Source: Deltaproteobacteria bacterium (GTDB taxonomy: Bacteria > Desulfobacterota > Syntrophia > Syntrophales > UBA8958). Taken from it: 45,346 nucleotides of DNA. Positions 27,349 to 36,643 of this stretch are shown here, piece after piece; position 1 is the stretch's first letter; every line of letters starts with the position of its first letter. Both the position numbers and the translations under genes were made by a program. Location of the stretch: assembly GCA_026388335.1 (NCBI GenBank), contig JAPLJZ010000067.1:1-45346 (forward strand). The letters run 5' to 3'. The notes under the pieces were generated by a model. The model was not told the origin of the DNA, made no database searches, and saw only the letters and a list, made by a program, of their open reading frames with translations.

Positions 27349-28134
27349 TCAGCCGATAGCGCCTATCTGCCGGAGCTGATGGAGGACCTGCAGCGATTTC
27401 AACTCCCGTCCCAAAAGATGCTGAATGAAATGGACGAGCAGTTGCCTGCTTTCCTGCGCGGACTGCCGGGAAAGAGTGAGTCGTGAAAGCTTGTTGACGG
27501 GCATATCCTTGGCGTGGATAAGGCTGCGGAGCGTTCCTATGGACAATGACGGCGTGGGGGGATGAAAGGCGTCACAACGGCTGCACTTGAGCCCCCCACG
27601 GCTATTACTGAAGCGATATGAACTTTCAGCTTCCAAAGGCCTGTTACAGAGGGCGCAACGGTCGAGGACGGGTTCGTAACCGGAGAGGTGAAGGAGACGG
27701 ATTTCGAAGAAGGACAATAAGCCGGGGATAAATGGTCCGTTGTCCATGACGGACAGAAAGTCGATTAACAACTTGAAAATAAGTTCGTTTTTTTTGCCTT
27801 CCACGGTAAAGGCGCCGGTCAGTTCAACCAGGTATGAGGCGGACATGCTTTTTTCAAGATCCGAGCGGATGGTGGGAAAATGATCAACCATATCGCATTG
27901 ATCAACGAAGGCTAAGGAATCGCCTTTTCGGGAGAAGCGAATGTCGGCGCATGAAAAGGGTTCGAGGGCATTGGCAAAACGCCGGCGAGAGCGACGGGCC
28001 CCTTTGGCAATTCCCTTTACCTTGCCGAATTCCAGGGTATAGAAGGTCGCGATGCGGTCCGATTCTCCATAGTCAAGGGTATGGAGAACGACGGCCCTGG
28101 TTTTATGAATGGCGCGGGTGTTCATGGCAATCAT
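27349..28134 (-). CDS. recO: DNA repair protein RecO
   Basis: A 261-residue RecO. The N-terminal OB fold begins HKTRAVVLHTLDYGESDRIATFYT and contains the typical GKVKGIAKGARRSRRRF. The C-terminal part has the zinc site CALC...CSRC near residues 160-188. RecO loads RecA onto SSB-coated single strands together with RecR. The ATG at 28134 lies inside the end of pyrC (overlap about 30 bases); the second ATG at 28125 is also possible, and neither has a strong ribosome site, so translation may depend on pyrC. It is the last gene of the pyrR-pyrB-pyrC-recO run. Confidence 0.93.
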   Translation of the reverse strand: MIAMNTRAIHKTRAVVLHTLDYGESDRIATFYTLEFGKVKGIAKGARRSRRRFANALEPFSCADIRFSRKGDSLAFVDQCDMVDHFPTIRSDLEKSMSASYLVELTGAFTVEGKKNELIFKLLIDFLSVMDNGPFIPGLLSFFEIRLLHLSGYEPVLDRCALCNRPLEAESSYRFSNSRGGLKCSRCDAFHPPTPSLSIGTLRSLIHAKDMPVNKLSRLTLSRQSAQESRQLLVHFIQHLLGRELKSLQVLHQLRQIGAIG

Positions 28135-29416
28135 TAAGTTCGTCGTAGGTTACTACGCCGCCCTTCATGGTCATGACGGCCTTTCCGGTCAGGTCCCAGC
28201 CAATGAAGGGCGTATTTTTGCTGCGCGAACGAATCGCTTCGCGGGAGACAGTCCATGAGCGCTGCAAATCTATAATGGTCAGGTCGGCAGGGGCGCCGGG
28301 CCGCAGGGTTCCTCCGGGAATACGCAGTATCCTGGCCGGATGGGCGCTCATTTTCTCGATCAACTGGTTCAGAGTCAGAATGTCCGCAGAGACGAGTCTG
28401 AGACTGAGTCCCAGTGAGGTCTCCAGTCCGATCATGCCGCTTGCGGCATATTCGAATTCCACTTCTTTGTCCGTAAGGGCATGGGGGGCATGATCACTGG
28501 CAATCGCATCAATGGTTCCGTCCCGCAGGCCTTCCTTTATTGCCTCGACGTCGTCCTTTCCCCGCAAAGGGGGGTAGACCTTGGCATTAACATTATAGGT
28601 TCTCAGGTCATCGTCCGTCAGGGTAAAGTAATGAGGGGCCGTTTCGGCGGTGACCTTGATCCCTCTGTTCTTGGCGTCTCTGATCAGACGCACGGAACCG
28701 GCCGTACTGACATGGGCGATATGGATGGACGACCGGGTGTATTCGGCAAGCAACAAGTCTCTGGCCACCATAATGTCTTCGGCAATGCCCGGTATTCCCG
28801 GCAAGCCCAGTTCCGTCGATGCGAATCCCTCATGCATGGCACCGCCGGATGAGAGACAGGTGTCCTCGCAGTGGGAGATGATGGGAAGCCCAAGGGAATG
28901 GGCATATTCCAGCGCCCGGCGCATGACGGCGCTGTCCATGACCGGTTTCCCGTCGTCGGAAAGCGCGATGGCCCCTGCTTCTTTGAGATCCCAGAACTCG
29001 GCAAGTGCGTTTCCTTGAGATTGCATGGTAATGGCGGCAATGGGATAAACGTTGACGAGATTGGTTTCCGTCGCTTTTCTGAGAATAAATTCCGTAACGG
29101 AACGGGTATCATTCACCGGATTTGTGTTAGGCATACAGGCAATGGCAGTGAATCCCCCGGCGCAGGCGGCTTCACTGCCGGTCTGAATTGTTTCCTTGTA
29201 TTCGAAGCCTGGTTCCCGCAGATGAGTGTGCATATCGACAAGTCCGGGGGTGACGACAAGACCGGCAAGCTCCATGCTGTCCAGCCCCTTTTTTCTTGAC
29301 GGCGACAGGTTCCGTCCGAGTTTGACGATCTTTCCGTCTTCGATCAAGATATCCATCTGGCCGTCGATATGTTGAGACGGGTCTATAATCCGGGCGCCCT
29401 TGATAAGCCAATTCAT
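28103..29416 (-). CDS. pyrC: Dihydroorotase
   Basis: A 437-residue class I dihydroorotase (amidohydrolase) that closes carbamoyl-aspartate to dihydroorotate, the third pyrimidine step. Zinc ligands H63 and H65 are in VDMHTHLREPG; the histidines in SHCEDT and HIAHVST and the metal-binding aspartate in IASDHAPH follow. The ATG at 29416 gives the usual N terminus WLIKGARIIDPSQ. The frame is open further back to 29572, but that part lies inside pyrB and is not homologous to anything expected. It starts two bases after the pyrB stop, with GGAGG inside the pyrB end, so it is translationally coupled. Confidence 0.96.
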   Translation of the reverse strand: MNWLIKGARIIDPSQHIDGQMDILIEDGKIVKLGRNLSPSRKKGLDSMELAGLVVTPGLVDMHTHLREPGFEYKETIQTGSEAACAGGFTAIACMPNTNPVNDTRSVTEFILRKATETNLVNVYPIAAITMQSQGNALAEFWDLKEAGAIALSDDGKPVMDSAVMRRALEYAHSLGLPIISHCEDTCLSSGGAMHEGFASTELGLPGIPGIAEDIMVARDLLLAEYTRSSIHIAHVSTAGSVRLIRDAKNRGIKVTAETAPHYFTLTDDDLRTYNVNAKVYPPLRGKDDVEAIKEGLRDGTIDAIASDHAPHALTDKEVEFEYAASGMIGLETSLGLSLRLVSADILTLNQLIEKMSAHPARILRIPGGTLRPGAPADLTIIDLQRSWTVSREAIRSRSKNTPFIGWDLTGKAVMTMKGGVVTYDELNDCHEHPRHS

Positions 29417-29417
29417 A

Positions 29418-30341
29418 TTATGCTTTGCCTCCTGTGAGAAGGTACAACAGGGCCATGCGTACCGCCACCCCGTTGGTGACCTGATCGAGAATGACCGAGT
29501 AGGGACCATCGGCAATATCCGGGGAGATTTCCACCCCCCGATTGATCGGTCCCGGATGCATGACGAGGACATCCTCTTTCGCCAGGGAGATGTTCTTTTT
29601 GCTCAGACAGAAGCGTTGGGCATATTCACGCAGGGAGGGGAAAATGTTCTGCTGCTGGCGTTCGATCTGGATCCGGAGCATCATGATGACATCTACCTCT
29701 TTGATGGCCTCGTCCAGGGATGAATAAACAGTAACCCCCATTTGCTCGATATCTCTGGGGATCATGGTTGCCGGTCCGGCGACTGTGACCTGTGCCCCCA
29801 TTTTCTTCAGCCCGTAGATGTTGGAGCGGGCGACACGGCTATGGGCGATGTCGCCCACAATGGCGATATTCAGGTTTTCGAGGCGGCCTTTCTTTGCCCG
29901 GATCGTCATCATGTCCAGCAGCGCCTGGGTGGGATGCTCATGGGCTCCGTCGCCGGCGTTGATAATGGACTGTTTAACCATTCCTGCCAACATGTGGGGG
30001 GCGCCGGCAGCGCTGTGACGGATGACGATCACATCAGGATTCATGGCCTCCAGGTTCCTGGCTGTATCCAGAAGGGTTTCTCCTTTGACGACGCTGCTCG
30101 TCGAAGCGGAGATATTGATCGTATCGGCGCTGAGGCGCTTTGCGGCAATCTCGAAAGAGGTCCTCGTTCGCGTACTGGCCTCGTAAAAGAGGTTAATAAC
30201 CGTTTTGCCTCTTAAGGTGGGGACCTTTTTGATTTCCCGTGTGGATATTTCTATGAAGGAATCGGCCGTATCGAGGATGAGGAGGATCTCATCCTTAGAA
30301 AGCTCCTTGATGCCCAGGATGTCTTTTCTCTCTAATATCAT
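29418..30341 (-). CDS. pyrB: Aspartate carbamoyltransferase, catalytic subunit
   Basis: A 307-residue catalytic chain that makes carbamoyl-aspartate from aspartate and carbamoyl phosphate. The carbamoyl-phosphate motif STRTRTSFE is near residue 56, HPTQALLD near residue 137, and [10 protein letters not shown] (aspartate loop) near residue 225; [11 protein letters not shown] closes the active site. No regulatory PyrI is encoded nearby, so the enzyme is probably a simple trimer or a complex with PyrC. GAGGAG lies seven bases before the ATG and includes the pyrR stop. It lies in the pyrR-pyrB-pyrC run under the attenuator at 30906-31010. Confidence 0.97.
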   Translation of the reverse strand: MILERKDILGIKELSKDEILLILDTADSFIEISTREIKKVPTLRGKTVINLFYEASTRTRTSFEIAAKRLSADTINISASTSSVVKGETLLDTARNLEAMNPDVIVIRHSAAGAPHMLAGMVKQSIINAGDGAHEHPTQALLDMMTIRAKKGRLENLNIAIVGDIAHSRVARSNIYGLKKMGAQVTVAGPATMIPRDIEQMGVTVYSSLDEAIKEVDVIMMLRIQIERQQQNIFPSLREYAQRFCLSKKNISLAKEDVLVMHPGPINRGVEISPDIADGPYSVILDQVTNGVAVRMALLYLLTGGKA

Positions 30342-30345
30342 ATTG

Positions 30346-31010
<665 letters not shown>

Positions 31011-31034
31011 TCACACCATTTCAAAACCGAGTCA

Positions 31035-31063
31035 CATATAAAAGATCAACTCTTTTTTGTCAA
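31035..31063 (-). promoter_or_regulatory. Promoter of the pyrR-pyrB-pyrC-recO operon
   Basis: On the minus strand a perfect TTGACA (31063-31058), a 17-base AT-rich spacer and TATATG (31040-31035) form a good sigma-70 promoter. Transcription would start near 31028, about 20 bases before the PyrR loop, giving a leader of about 135 nt. Confidence 0.7.
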
Positions 31064-31147
31064 GTTTTAAAGAGGAAATTGGGGACCCTCCTCGACTGCA
31101 CCCGTGGGCGAATAAACGGACGGCATGAAGATCAACACGTTTATACG

Positions 31148-31178
31148 AAAATCCCCCCTTTGGCAAAGGGGGGATTTT
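31148..31178. terminator. Bidirectional-looking terminator hairpin
   Basis: Fourteen base pairs (AAAATCCCCCCTTT with AAAGGGGGGATTTT) around a GGC loop, with a T-rich run on both strands. On the minus strand it can end the phospholipase-D gene transcript (stop at 31400). The form is also known as a dispersed repeat in other genomes; only one copy is in this window. Confidence 0.65.
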
Positions 31179-31236
31179 TATGCTTCGTTGTGCCCGTGCC
31201 GGGCATGTGGGTTAGTTGTAGATCGAGAAGCATAGT

Positions 31237-31426
31237 ATGAAAATCTTCCAATATTGTTCATGCGGAAGACTTCATTAATCTTTGCGGCTCTAAATCTTCT
31301 GTGACAGGTGAACTATACCGGATACGGCTTGCAGACGGCACTACTGTGAAAGCCGAAGTTTTCTTCAGGAACAAGCTCAGGGCGTTTGCTAAAGACAGTT
31401 CAAAGCAGCCCCTCGATGGGGAATAA
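31237..31426 (+). pseudogene. Small ORF apparently broken by a frameshift, unknown family
   Basis: An ATG at 31237 (GAGAAG seven bases upstream) opens a frame reading MKIFQYCSCGRLH and a stop. A second frame, open from 31241 without its own start, continues as DFINLCGSKSSVTGELYRI, then RLADGTTVKAEVFFRNK, then LRAFAKDSSK, to the stop at 31424-31426. The second part alternates like a beta-rich protein and seems coding. Joining the two near 31265-31275 would give about 63 residues. I do not recognise the family. Its 3' end overlaps the phospholipase-D gene on the other strand by 27 bases. A chance open frame is the alternative. The rest of 31064-31399 holds only the terminator. Confidence 0.35.
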
Positions 31427-33016
31427 AGACATAATGCCCACCTGCACCTGCTGCCAGAAATCGACCCCCGGCTCTTCTGTATAGCGGACCTCGTTCCCGT
31501 GTTCCTTCGCCGTCCAGACCAGTTGATCTCCGTTGGTTGGTGCGTCTTTTCCCCCGGCAAGCATAACGCGGTAACTCACTTCCGGACGAACTCCTTCTTC
31601 AAAATGATTGGCGACCTGACCGGCCAGGTCACCACTGTAAATAACCAGGCCGATTTCCGTATTCAGGAGGAGAGAGCGAGGGTCAAGATTCATGGACCCG
31701 ATGAAGACGGCCTGGCGATCATAGACGAAGGTCTTGGCGTGGAGACTCGCCCCGCTACTCCCCGCTATCCATTCCTTGCCCTTGGCCGGGGCGTTGTCCG
31801 CCTGCCTTTTGAGTTCGTAAAGCTCGATGCCCATCTTCAGCATGTCGATTCGGTAACGGGAATAACCGGCATGGACGGCGGCGACATCGGTAGCGGCGAG
31901 AGAATTCGTCAAAACGCGGATACGGACCCCTTTGTCGCGAACTTTCCTCAGAGAGGCGATTCCCGATTTCCCGGGAACAAAATAGGGAGACCAGATGAGG
32001 ACCTCTGTCTTGATGTCGGGCACTGCCTTTCCAAGTTTGGCGGCCAGGGTTGTCTTGGCCAGCTTGTCCCGTTCGGTGATGACTTTTTGCGGGGCGTCAT
32101 AGACGGCCTTGGCCTGGGCAAATATCAGGGGCAGTCTGTCGGCAAGGAGATCCCGGATCATGGCGGTCTGCCCGATGGCCTTTATGTAGTCGGAATCCTT
32201 CATCGCATCAAGATGGGCACTCAGGTGCTGACGGATCTTTTGCAGATCTGCCTTGTTTTCCGTGGTTCGATTCGCTTTGATTGAAAAAACAACGTCGCTG
32301 TTCCAGTAAACGTCGAATTCCCCGGAAAGTTCCTTCACAATGGGGCCGACGGCCAGCAAATCAATATCGTTAAAATTTACGTCCGTCCGGGCGCCGAAGT
32401 ATTCGTCGCCGATATTCCTGCCGCCGGTAATGGCCATGATGTTGTCAGCGGCAATGAGTTTGTTGTGCATCCGCCGGTTTAAGCGGCCAAAATCACCTAT
32501 CATGTCAAATATCCGGGAGACGCTACTCCGATAGTGAAAGGGATTGAAGAGGCGAACCTGGATATTGGGATGGGTGTCCAGGGCTTCCAGATATCTATCT
32601 CCCCCGGCAGTATTGAGATCATCGAAAAGCAGCCGGACCCGGACTCCACGATCAGCGGCTCGCAGGAGGCGCTCCATGAGCAGCTTCCCCGTATTGTCAT
32701 TGAGATACATGTAGTATTGAACATCAATGGTCCGCTGGGCCGCGTCCACAATGAGCGCCCGGGCGGCAAATGCCTCCAGCCCGTTATCGAGGAGATAAAA
32801 CCCCGACAGGCCGGGATGGGGCGCCAGGACGGGGGTGATTTTTTTCCCAATGGGGCTGTCATCCGGGTGAGTCAGTGCGTAGGTAGGCTCGGCGCTGTGG
32901 TATATGGGCAGGGTCTGACAGCCCAGGAGAACCATGAACGCCGTTATCCAAAAAATAATCGCGATGATGCGCGTCGCAGTGCGTTTACCTCCTTCAATGT
33001 GGCGATACGTTCCCAT
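31400..33016 (-). CDS. Phospholipase D-family lipoprotein, cardiolipin synthase C-like
   Basis: About 538 residues with two HKD active sites: HNKLIAAD (then GGRNIGDEYF) and HAKTFVYD (then GSMNLDPRS). Two HxKx4D motifs make one phosphatidyl-transfer site, as in cardiolipin synthases of the ClsC/YmdC type. The N terminus has a basic stretch, a hydrophobic helix (residues 17-31) and LLGC at 30-33, a lipobox, so it is probably lipid-anchored at C33. I chose ATG 33016 (GGTGG nine bases upstream); ATG 33043 is possible. It probably joins phosphatidylglycerol with another phospholipid, but nuclease or other PLD activity cannot be excluded. It has its own promoter at 33192-33219 and is not in an operon. 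Confidence 0.9.
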   Translation of the reverse strand: MGTYRHIEGGKRTATRIIAIIFWITAFMVLLGCQTLPIYHSAEPTYALTHPDDSPIGKKITPVLAPHPGLSGFYLLDNGLEAFAARALIVDAAQRTIDVQYYMYLNDNTGKLLMERLLRAADRGVRVRLLFDDLNTAGGDRYLEALDTHPNIQVRLFNPFHYRSSVSRIFDMIGDFGRLNRRMHNKLIAADNIMAITGGRNIGDEYFGARTDVNFNDIDLLAVGPIVKELSGEFDVYWNSDVVFSIKANRTTENKADLQKIRQHLSAHLDAMKDSDYIKAIGQTAMIRDLLADRLPLIFAQAKAVYDAPQKVITERDKLAKTTLAAKLGKAVPDIKTEVLIWSPYFVPGKSGIASLRKVRDKGVRIRVLTNSLAATDVAAVHAGYSRYRIDMLKMGIELYELKRQADNAPAKGKEWIAGSSGASLHAKTFVYDRQAVFIGSMNLDPRSLLLNTEIGLVIYSGDLAGQVANHFEEGVRPEVSYRVMLAGGKDAPTNGDQLVWTAKEHGNEVRYTEEPGVDFWQQVQVGIMSLFPIEGLL

Positions 33017-33191
33017 GCAGCCAAACCACCGACAACCTATCATATATTTTTACCACACGTTAAAATCTGCTTATTATTTGGATGATGAAGCATGCATAAA
33101 CCGGATGAACCTTCGGTGATCTTCAGTTTGTAAAGTAGGCCCTTGATATATTTGGTGGTCATCGGTGGTCCTCTTTAAGTAAGATGGTAAT

Positions 33192-33219
33192 ATAATATGT
33201 CTTTATTCATAAATGTCAA
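33192..33219 (-). promoter_or_regulatory. Strong promoter for the phospholipase-D gene
   Basis: On the minus strand a perfect TTGACA (33219-33214), 16 bases and TATTAT (33197-33192, five of six). The start point near 33185 leaves a leader of about 140-170 nt. The 300-bp gap 33044-33345 otherwise holds a GGTGGTC direct repeat at 33154 and 33164 (10-bp period), possibly an operator, and no gene. Confidence 0.6.
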
Positions 33220-33345
33220 GGAGAGATTGTCGCGGATTAGCGGGCAGGGGAGCCTAATACCATCAAATCGACATTGTCACCAAAAAATGCCTTTCCGATG
33301 GACTTGAGACTGTGCTATATACCTCGCCGCCTGGAGGTGTTAATT

Positions 33346-34614
33346 GTGGCTATAAATGCTGAGCCTCAGGTTTTTTTGTTTTTAAGCGAAATCCTGGGAC
33401 AACCAATCATAGGGCCGGAAGGCCGGTCGATGGGCAAGATTATGGATCTGGTAGCGACCCTGGCCGAACCTTATCCCATCGTCACCGACGCCCTGCTCTC
33501 CCCCGAGGAGGGGCAGAAGACGGCGATGTTTTATCGTTTTCCCGGCATTGAGGAAGGGCAGCGTCCATTCAAGGCGCATAGCGTCTGTTCCGATGATTTC
33601 AGGGCGCCATCCTTGCGGGACAATGAACTGCTGCTGAAGGATGCCCTGCTGGACAAGCAGATTGTGGATACCCACGGCGCCAAGGTGCTCCGGGTCAATG
33701 ATCTACAGTTTCTTACGGCCCGTCAGAGCCTCCATCTGGTTCATGTGGATGTGGGATTCCGAGGTCTCATGCGTCGCTCCGGATTAGAGAAGGTGGTTGA
33801 TCTTTTTCTCCACGGGCTTTTCGATTACGACCTGCCCAATCAGTTCATCTCGTGGAGGTTTGTCCAACCCATTTCTTCGCCTGATCTCCTGCGTTTGAAG
33901 ATCGCCCAGGACCGTCTCTCCCGTATCCATCCGGCTGATCTGGCGGATATTATAGAAGACCTTGATATGCGTCAGCGAAGCAATGTTTTCAAGTCCCTCG
34001 ATGTGGAAACAGCGGCAGAGACCCTTGAGGAAACGGATCCCAAGATTCAAGTCAGTCTGATCGAAGACATGAATGCTGCCGATGCATCAGATATTATAGA
34101 AGAGATGTCTCTGAGTGAAGCGGCGGATCTTTTGGGCGATCTGTCCAAAGAGAAGGCGGAAGGGATCTTGAAGGAGATGGAGCAGGACATGGCGGATGAC
34201 GTCAAGGAGCTTCTCACCCACCCGGAAGAAGAGGCGGGGGGACTGATGACTTCCGCATTTCTTCAATTCTTGCCTTCGGCGACGGTTGACAAGGTCATCT
34301 CGATCATCCGGCACGAAGCCGAGGATATGGATTTTATTTATTATATTTATGTCGTTGACGAGGACGAGCGTCTCCTGGGAATGGTTAGTTTACGGGAGCT
34401 CCTTGTGGCGCCAGGGGAGGGCCTGCTGTCAGACCTCATGGATGACCGGGTGGTCTCCGTCCAGCTTGATGAAGATAAAGACGAGATCGCGGATCTTTTT
34501 GCAAAATATGGCCTGATGGCGATTCCGGTTGTGGATGATGCGGACAGAATCAAGGGCGTGATCCTCTTCAAGAATCTCCTGGAAGTCGTAGCCCCCCATT
34601 TGGGAAAGAAATAA
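33346..34614 (+). CDS. Soluble MgtE-N/CBS protein with PRC-barrel-like part; probable Mg sensor
   Basis: About 422 residues, no transmembrane helix. Residues 1-195 hold two PRC-barrel-like stretches (GPEGRSMGKIMDL, then DTHGAKVLRVNDLQFL). Residues 215-295 form the helical MgtE N domain (RIHPADLADIIEDL, then SDIIEEMSLSEAADLLGDL), followed by EEEAGGLMT as in MgtE, then two CBS domains (about 300-415). In MgtE this N-CBS unit binds Mg2+ in the cytosol and gates the channel; here the channel is absent. The GTG at 33346 has GGAGGT six bases upstream; upstream codons look unconserved. The Nramp-like transporter starts 25 bases after its stop. I infer a separate sensor subunit for that transporter. 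Confidence 0.85.
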   Translation: MAINAEPQVFLFLSEILGQPIIGPEGRSMGKIMDLVATLAEPYPIVTDALLSPEEGQKTAMFYRFPGIEEGQRPFKAHSVCSDDFRAPSLRDNELLLKDALLDKQIVDTHGAKVLRVNDLQFLTARQSLHLVHVDVGFRGLMRRSGLEKVVDLFLHGLFDYDLPNQFISWRFVQPISSPDLLRLKIAQDRLSRIHPADLADIIEDLDMRQRSNVFKSLDVETAAETLEETDPKIQVSLIEDMNAADASDIIEEMSLSEAADLLGDLSKEKAEGILKEMEQDMADDVKELLTHPEEEAGGLMTSAFLQFLPSATVDKVISIIRHEAEDMDFIYYIYVVDEDERLLGMVSLRELLVAPGEGLLSDLMDDRVVSVQLDEDKDEIADLFAKYGLMAIPVVDDADRIKGVILFKNLLEVVAPHLGKK

Positions 34615-34639
34615 CCATGGACGAAGGCGAAGGTCATCA

Positions 34640-35923
34640 ATGCCGGATAATAAAGATAAATCATCCCAGAAGAATATCTTTCAGCGCCTTTCCCAGCGGG
34701 GATTCTGGCGATCCCTGGGATTGTTTTTTGCTCTCATCGGTCCAGGGATCATTACCTCCAATGTGGACAACGACGCCGGCGGTATTACCACCTATTCTCT
34801 GGCCGGTGCTCAATATGGCCTTTCCCTCCTCTGGATACTCATTCCGATCACCATTGCCCTGATCATCATTCAGGAGATGTGCGCCCGGATGGGCGTCGTT
34901 TCCGGGAAAGGCTTATCCGACCTCATTCGGGAACGTTTCGGGGCCAAGATTACCGTTTACCTCATGATCGTCCTTTTTTTGGCCAATCTCGGCAACACCA
35001 TTTCTGAGTTTGCCGGCATTGCCGCCAGCCTGGAGATTTTCGGCGTCAGTAAATATATCTCTGTTCCTTTTGGGGCGTTTTTCGTCTGGTGGCTGGTCGT
35101 CAAAGGCAATTATAAATCTGTTGAGAAGGTCTTCCTGGTGGCCTGTCTTTTCTATGTCTCTTATATTATTTCCGGTTTTATGGGGAAGCCGGACTGGGGA
35201 CAGATCGGCAAGGCGCTGATTACGCCGACAATCCGTTCCGATCCCGCCTTTCTGACCATGGCCGTTGGTATTATCGGAACCACCATTGCCCCGTGGATGC
35301 AGTTTTATCTTCAGTCCTCCGTAGTGGATAAGGGACTCAAGGCTGAAGACTATGCCTATACAAGGATCGATATCATTGTCGGTTCTTTTACCGTCAACAT
35401 CGTGGCTTTCTTTATTATCATGCTCTGTGCCGTGACGCTGTTTCAGCAGGGAATCAAGATTGAAACAGCCAAAGACGCGGCCCAGGCCCTGGCCCCCCTT
35501 GCCGGTACTTACTGTACCTGGCTTTTCGCCTTCGGCCTGTTGAACGCGTCCCTCTTTGCCGCTTCAATCCTGCCTTTATCGACGGCCTATACGATCTGTG
35601 AGGCCTTTGGGTGGGAATCCAGCGTGAATCACAAGTTCACCGAAGCCCCCCAGTTTTATTGGCTTTATTCCCTAATGATCTTTCTTGGCGCGGCGATTAT
35701 TCTTTTTCCGAACATGCCCCTTGTTGCCATCATGTATTACTCCCAGGTCATCAACGGGATGCTTTTGCCCTTCATTCTGATTTTCATGCTCCTGTTGATT
35801 AATGATCGCCGGATCATGGGCGATTATGTGAACGGTAAACTCATGAATGGCGTTACCTGGCTCACGGTGGGCGTTTTGATTCTGCTGTCGGTGGCGATGG
35901 TTGTCAGTGCCTTGATTTCATGA
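34640..35923 (+). CDS. Nramp-family transporter with atypical metal site (NRMT-like)
   Basis: A 427-residue integral membrane protein with about 11 helices. It clearly belongs to the Nramp/SLC11 family (GPGIITSN..., GAQYGLSLLW, QEMCARMG). The metal-site motif of helix 1, normally DPGN, is D43-N-D-A46, and that of helix 6, normally MPH, is A217-P-W219. Loss of the asparagine and of the metal-selective methionine is what I recall for the Nramp-related magnesium transporters (NRMTs), which carry Mg2+ without proton coupling. So Mg2+ is more likely than Mn2+ or Fe2+. The MgtE-N/CBS gene directly upstream supports this. The ATG at 34640 has GAAGG upstream. It converges with lepB, with only 19 bases between. 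Confidence 0.88.
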   Translation: MPDNKDKSSQKNIFQRLSQRGFWRSLGLFFALIGPGIITSNVDNDAGGITTYSLAGAQYGLSLLWILIPITIALIIIQEMCARMGVVSGKGLSDLIRERFGAKITVYLMIVLFLANLGNTISEFAGIAASLEIFGVSKYISVPFGAFFVWWLVVKGNYKSVEKVFLVACLFYVSYIISGFMGKPDWGQIGKALITPTIRSDPAFLTMAVGIIGTTIAPWMQFYLQSSVVDKGLKAEDYAYTRIDIIVGSFTVNIVAFFIIMLCAVTLFQQGIKIETAKDAAQALAPLAGTYCTWLFAFGLLNASLFAASILPLSTAYTICEAFGWESSVNHKFTEAPQFYWLYSLMIFLGAAIILFPNMPLVAIMYYSQVINGMLLPFILIFMLLLINDRRIMGDYVNGKLMNGVTWLTVGVLILLSVAMVVSALIS

Positions 35924-35942
35924 TGGTTGGCGCCCCTTCTCG

Positions 35943-36554
35943 CTAGTGAAGAAGGCTGCCGAGACGATTCCAGCGGACAGAATGATCTTCCTTATTCCAT
36001 GACCAGTAGATGACAAAGGCCTTGCCCATGACATCCTTGAGATCGACAAAGCCCCAGAAGCGACTGTCGTAACTCTGATCGCGGTTGTCTCCCATGGTAA
36101 AAATGGCACCCTTGGGGACCGTAACGGGTCCGAAATTGTCCCGGGGCTGGATGGCCCCGGGGATTATAAAGTCATCGACATAGACGCCATGCTTATCCTC
36201 ATAGGGCATGCCATTGAGGAAGATCTTTTTGTTTTTGATCTCGATGGTGTCCCCGCCTACCCCGACAACCCTCTTGATGAAATCCTTGGACCTGTCTTCG
36301 GGATAAATAAAAACGACAATTTCCCCTCTTCTGGGGTCGCTGATCGGGATCAGGGTGTTCCGGAAGTAGGGCATCTTGATTCCGTAGCTGAATTTGCTTA
36401 CCAGGATGTGGTCGCCGATAAGCAAAGTCGGTTTCATTGAACCGGAAGGGATCTTGAAGGCCTGTACCACAAAGGTGCGGATAAAAAAGGCAATGAGAAT
36501 GGCAATGATTATCGCTTCTGCGTATTCCTGAATTTTCGATTTGGTTTTAGTCAT
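35943..36554 (-). CDS. lepB: Signal peptidase I
   Basis: A 203-residue type I signal peptidase that removes signal peptides on the outer side of the inner membrane. One N-terminal transmembrane helix (residues 12-30) precedes the catalytic serine S39 in PSGSMKPTL. The catalytic lysine is K94 in FIKRVVGVGGD, and MGDNRDQSYDSRFWG near residue 152 closes the family motifs. Length is typical of the short form with one membrane helix. The ATG at 36554 has only a weak ribosome site (GAGGA 14 bases away). It is the last gene of the minus-strand run that includes secF, secD, and yajC, but two hairpins at 36594-36643 separate it from DUF456. Confidence 0.95.
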   Translation of the reverse strand: MTKTKSKIQEYAEAIIIAILIAFFIRTFVVQAFKIPSGSMKPTLLIGDHILVSKFSYGIKMPYFRNTLIPISDPRRGEIVVFIYPEDRSKDFIKRVVGVGGDTIEIKNKKIFLNGMPYEDKHGVYVDDFIIPGAIQPRDNFGPVTVPKGAIFTMGDNRDQSYDSRFWGFVDLKDVMGKAFVIYWSWNKEDHSVRWNRLGSLLH

Positions 36555-36593
36555 AATGCCGTTTCATTCCTCGATATGCTCTATGTGGTTACA

Positions 36594-36643
36594 GATTTGC
36601 GGTAAAAAGTCCGCAAATCGATCATTAAGACGGCGAAGCCGTC
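36594..36643 (-). terminator. Two adjacent hairpins between DUF456 gene and lepB
   Basis: GACGGC-GAA-GCCGTC (36629-36643) overlaps the DUF456 stop codon; GATTTGCGG and CCGCAAATC (36594-36602 and 36611-36619) form a perfect 9-bp stem just downstream. On the minus strand T tracts are short, so termination may be partial. Part of lepB expression could come from read-through. Confidence 0.45.

Noticed and set aside
31499-32284. 261-codon open frame on the plus strand
   Set aside because: It is antisense to the phospholipase-D gene with both HKD motifs.
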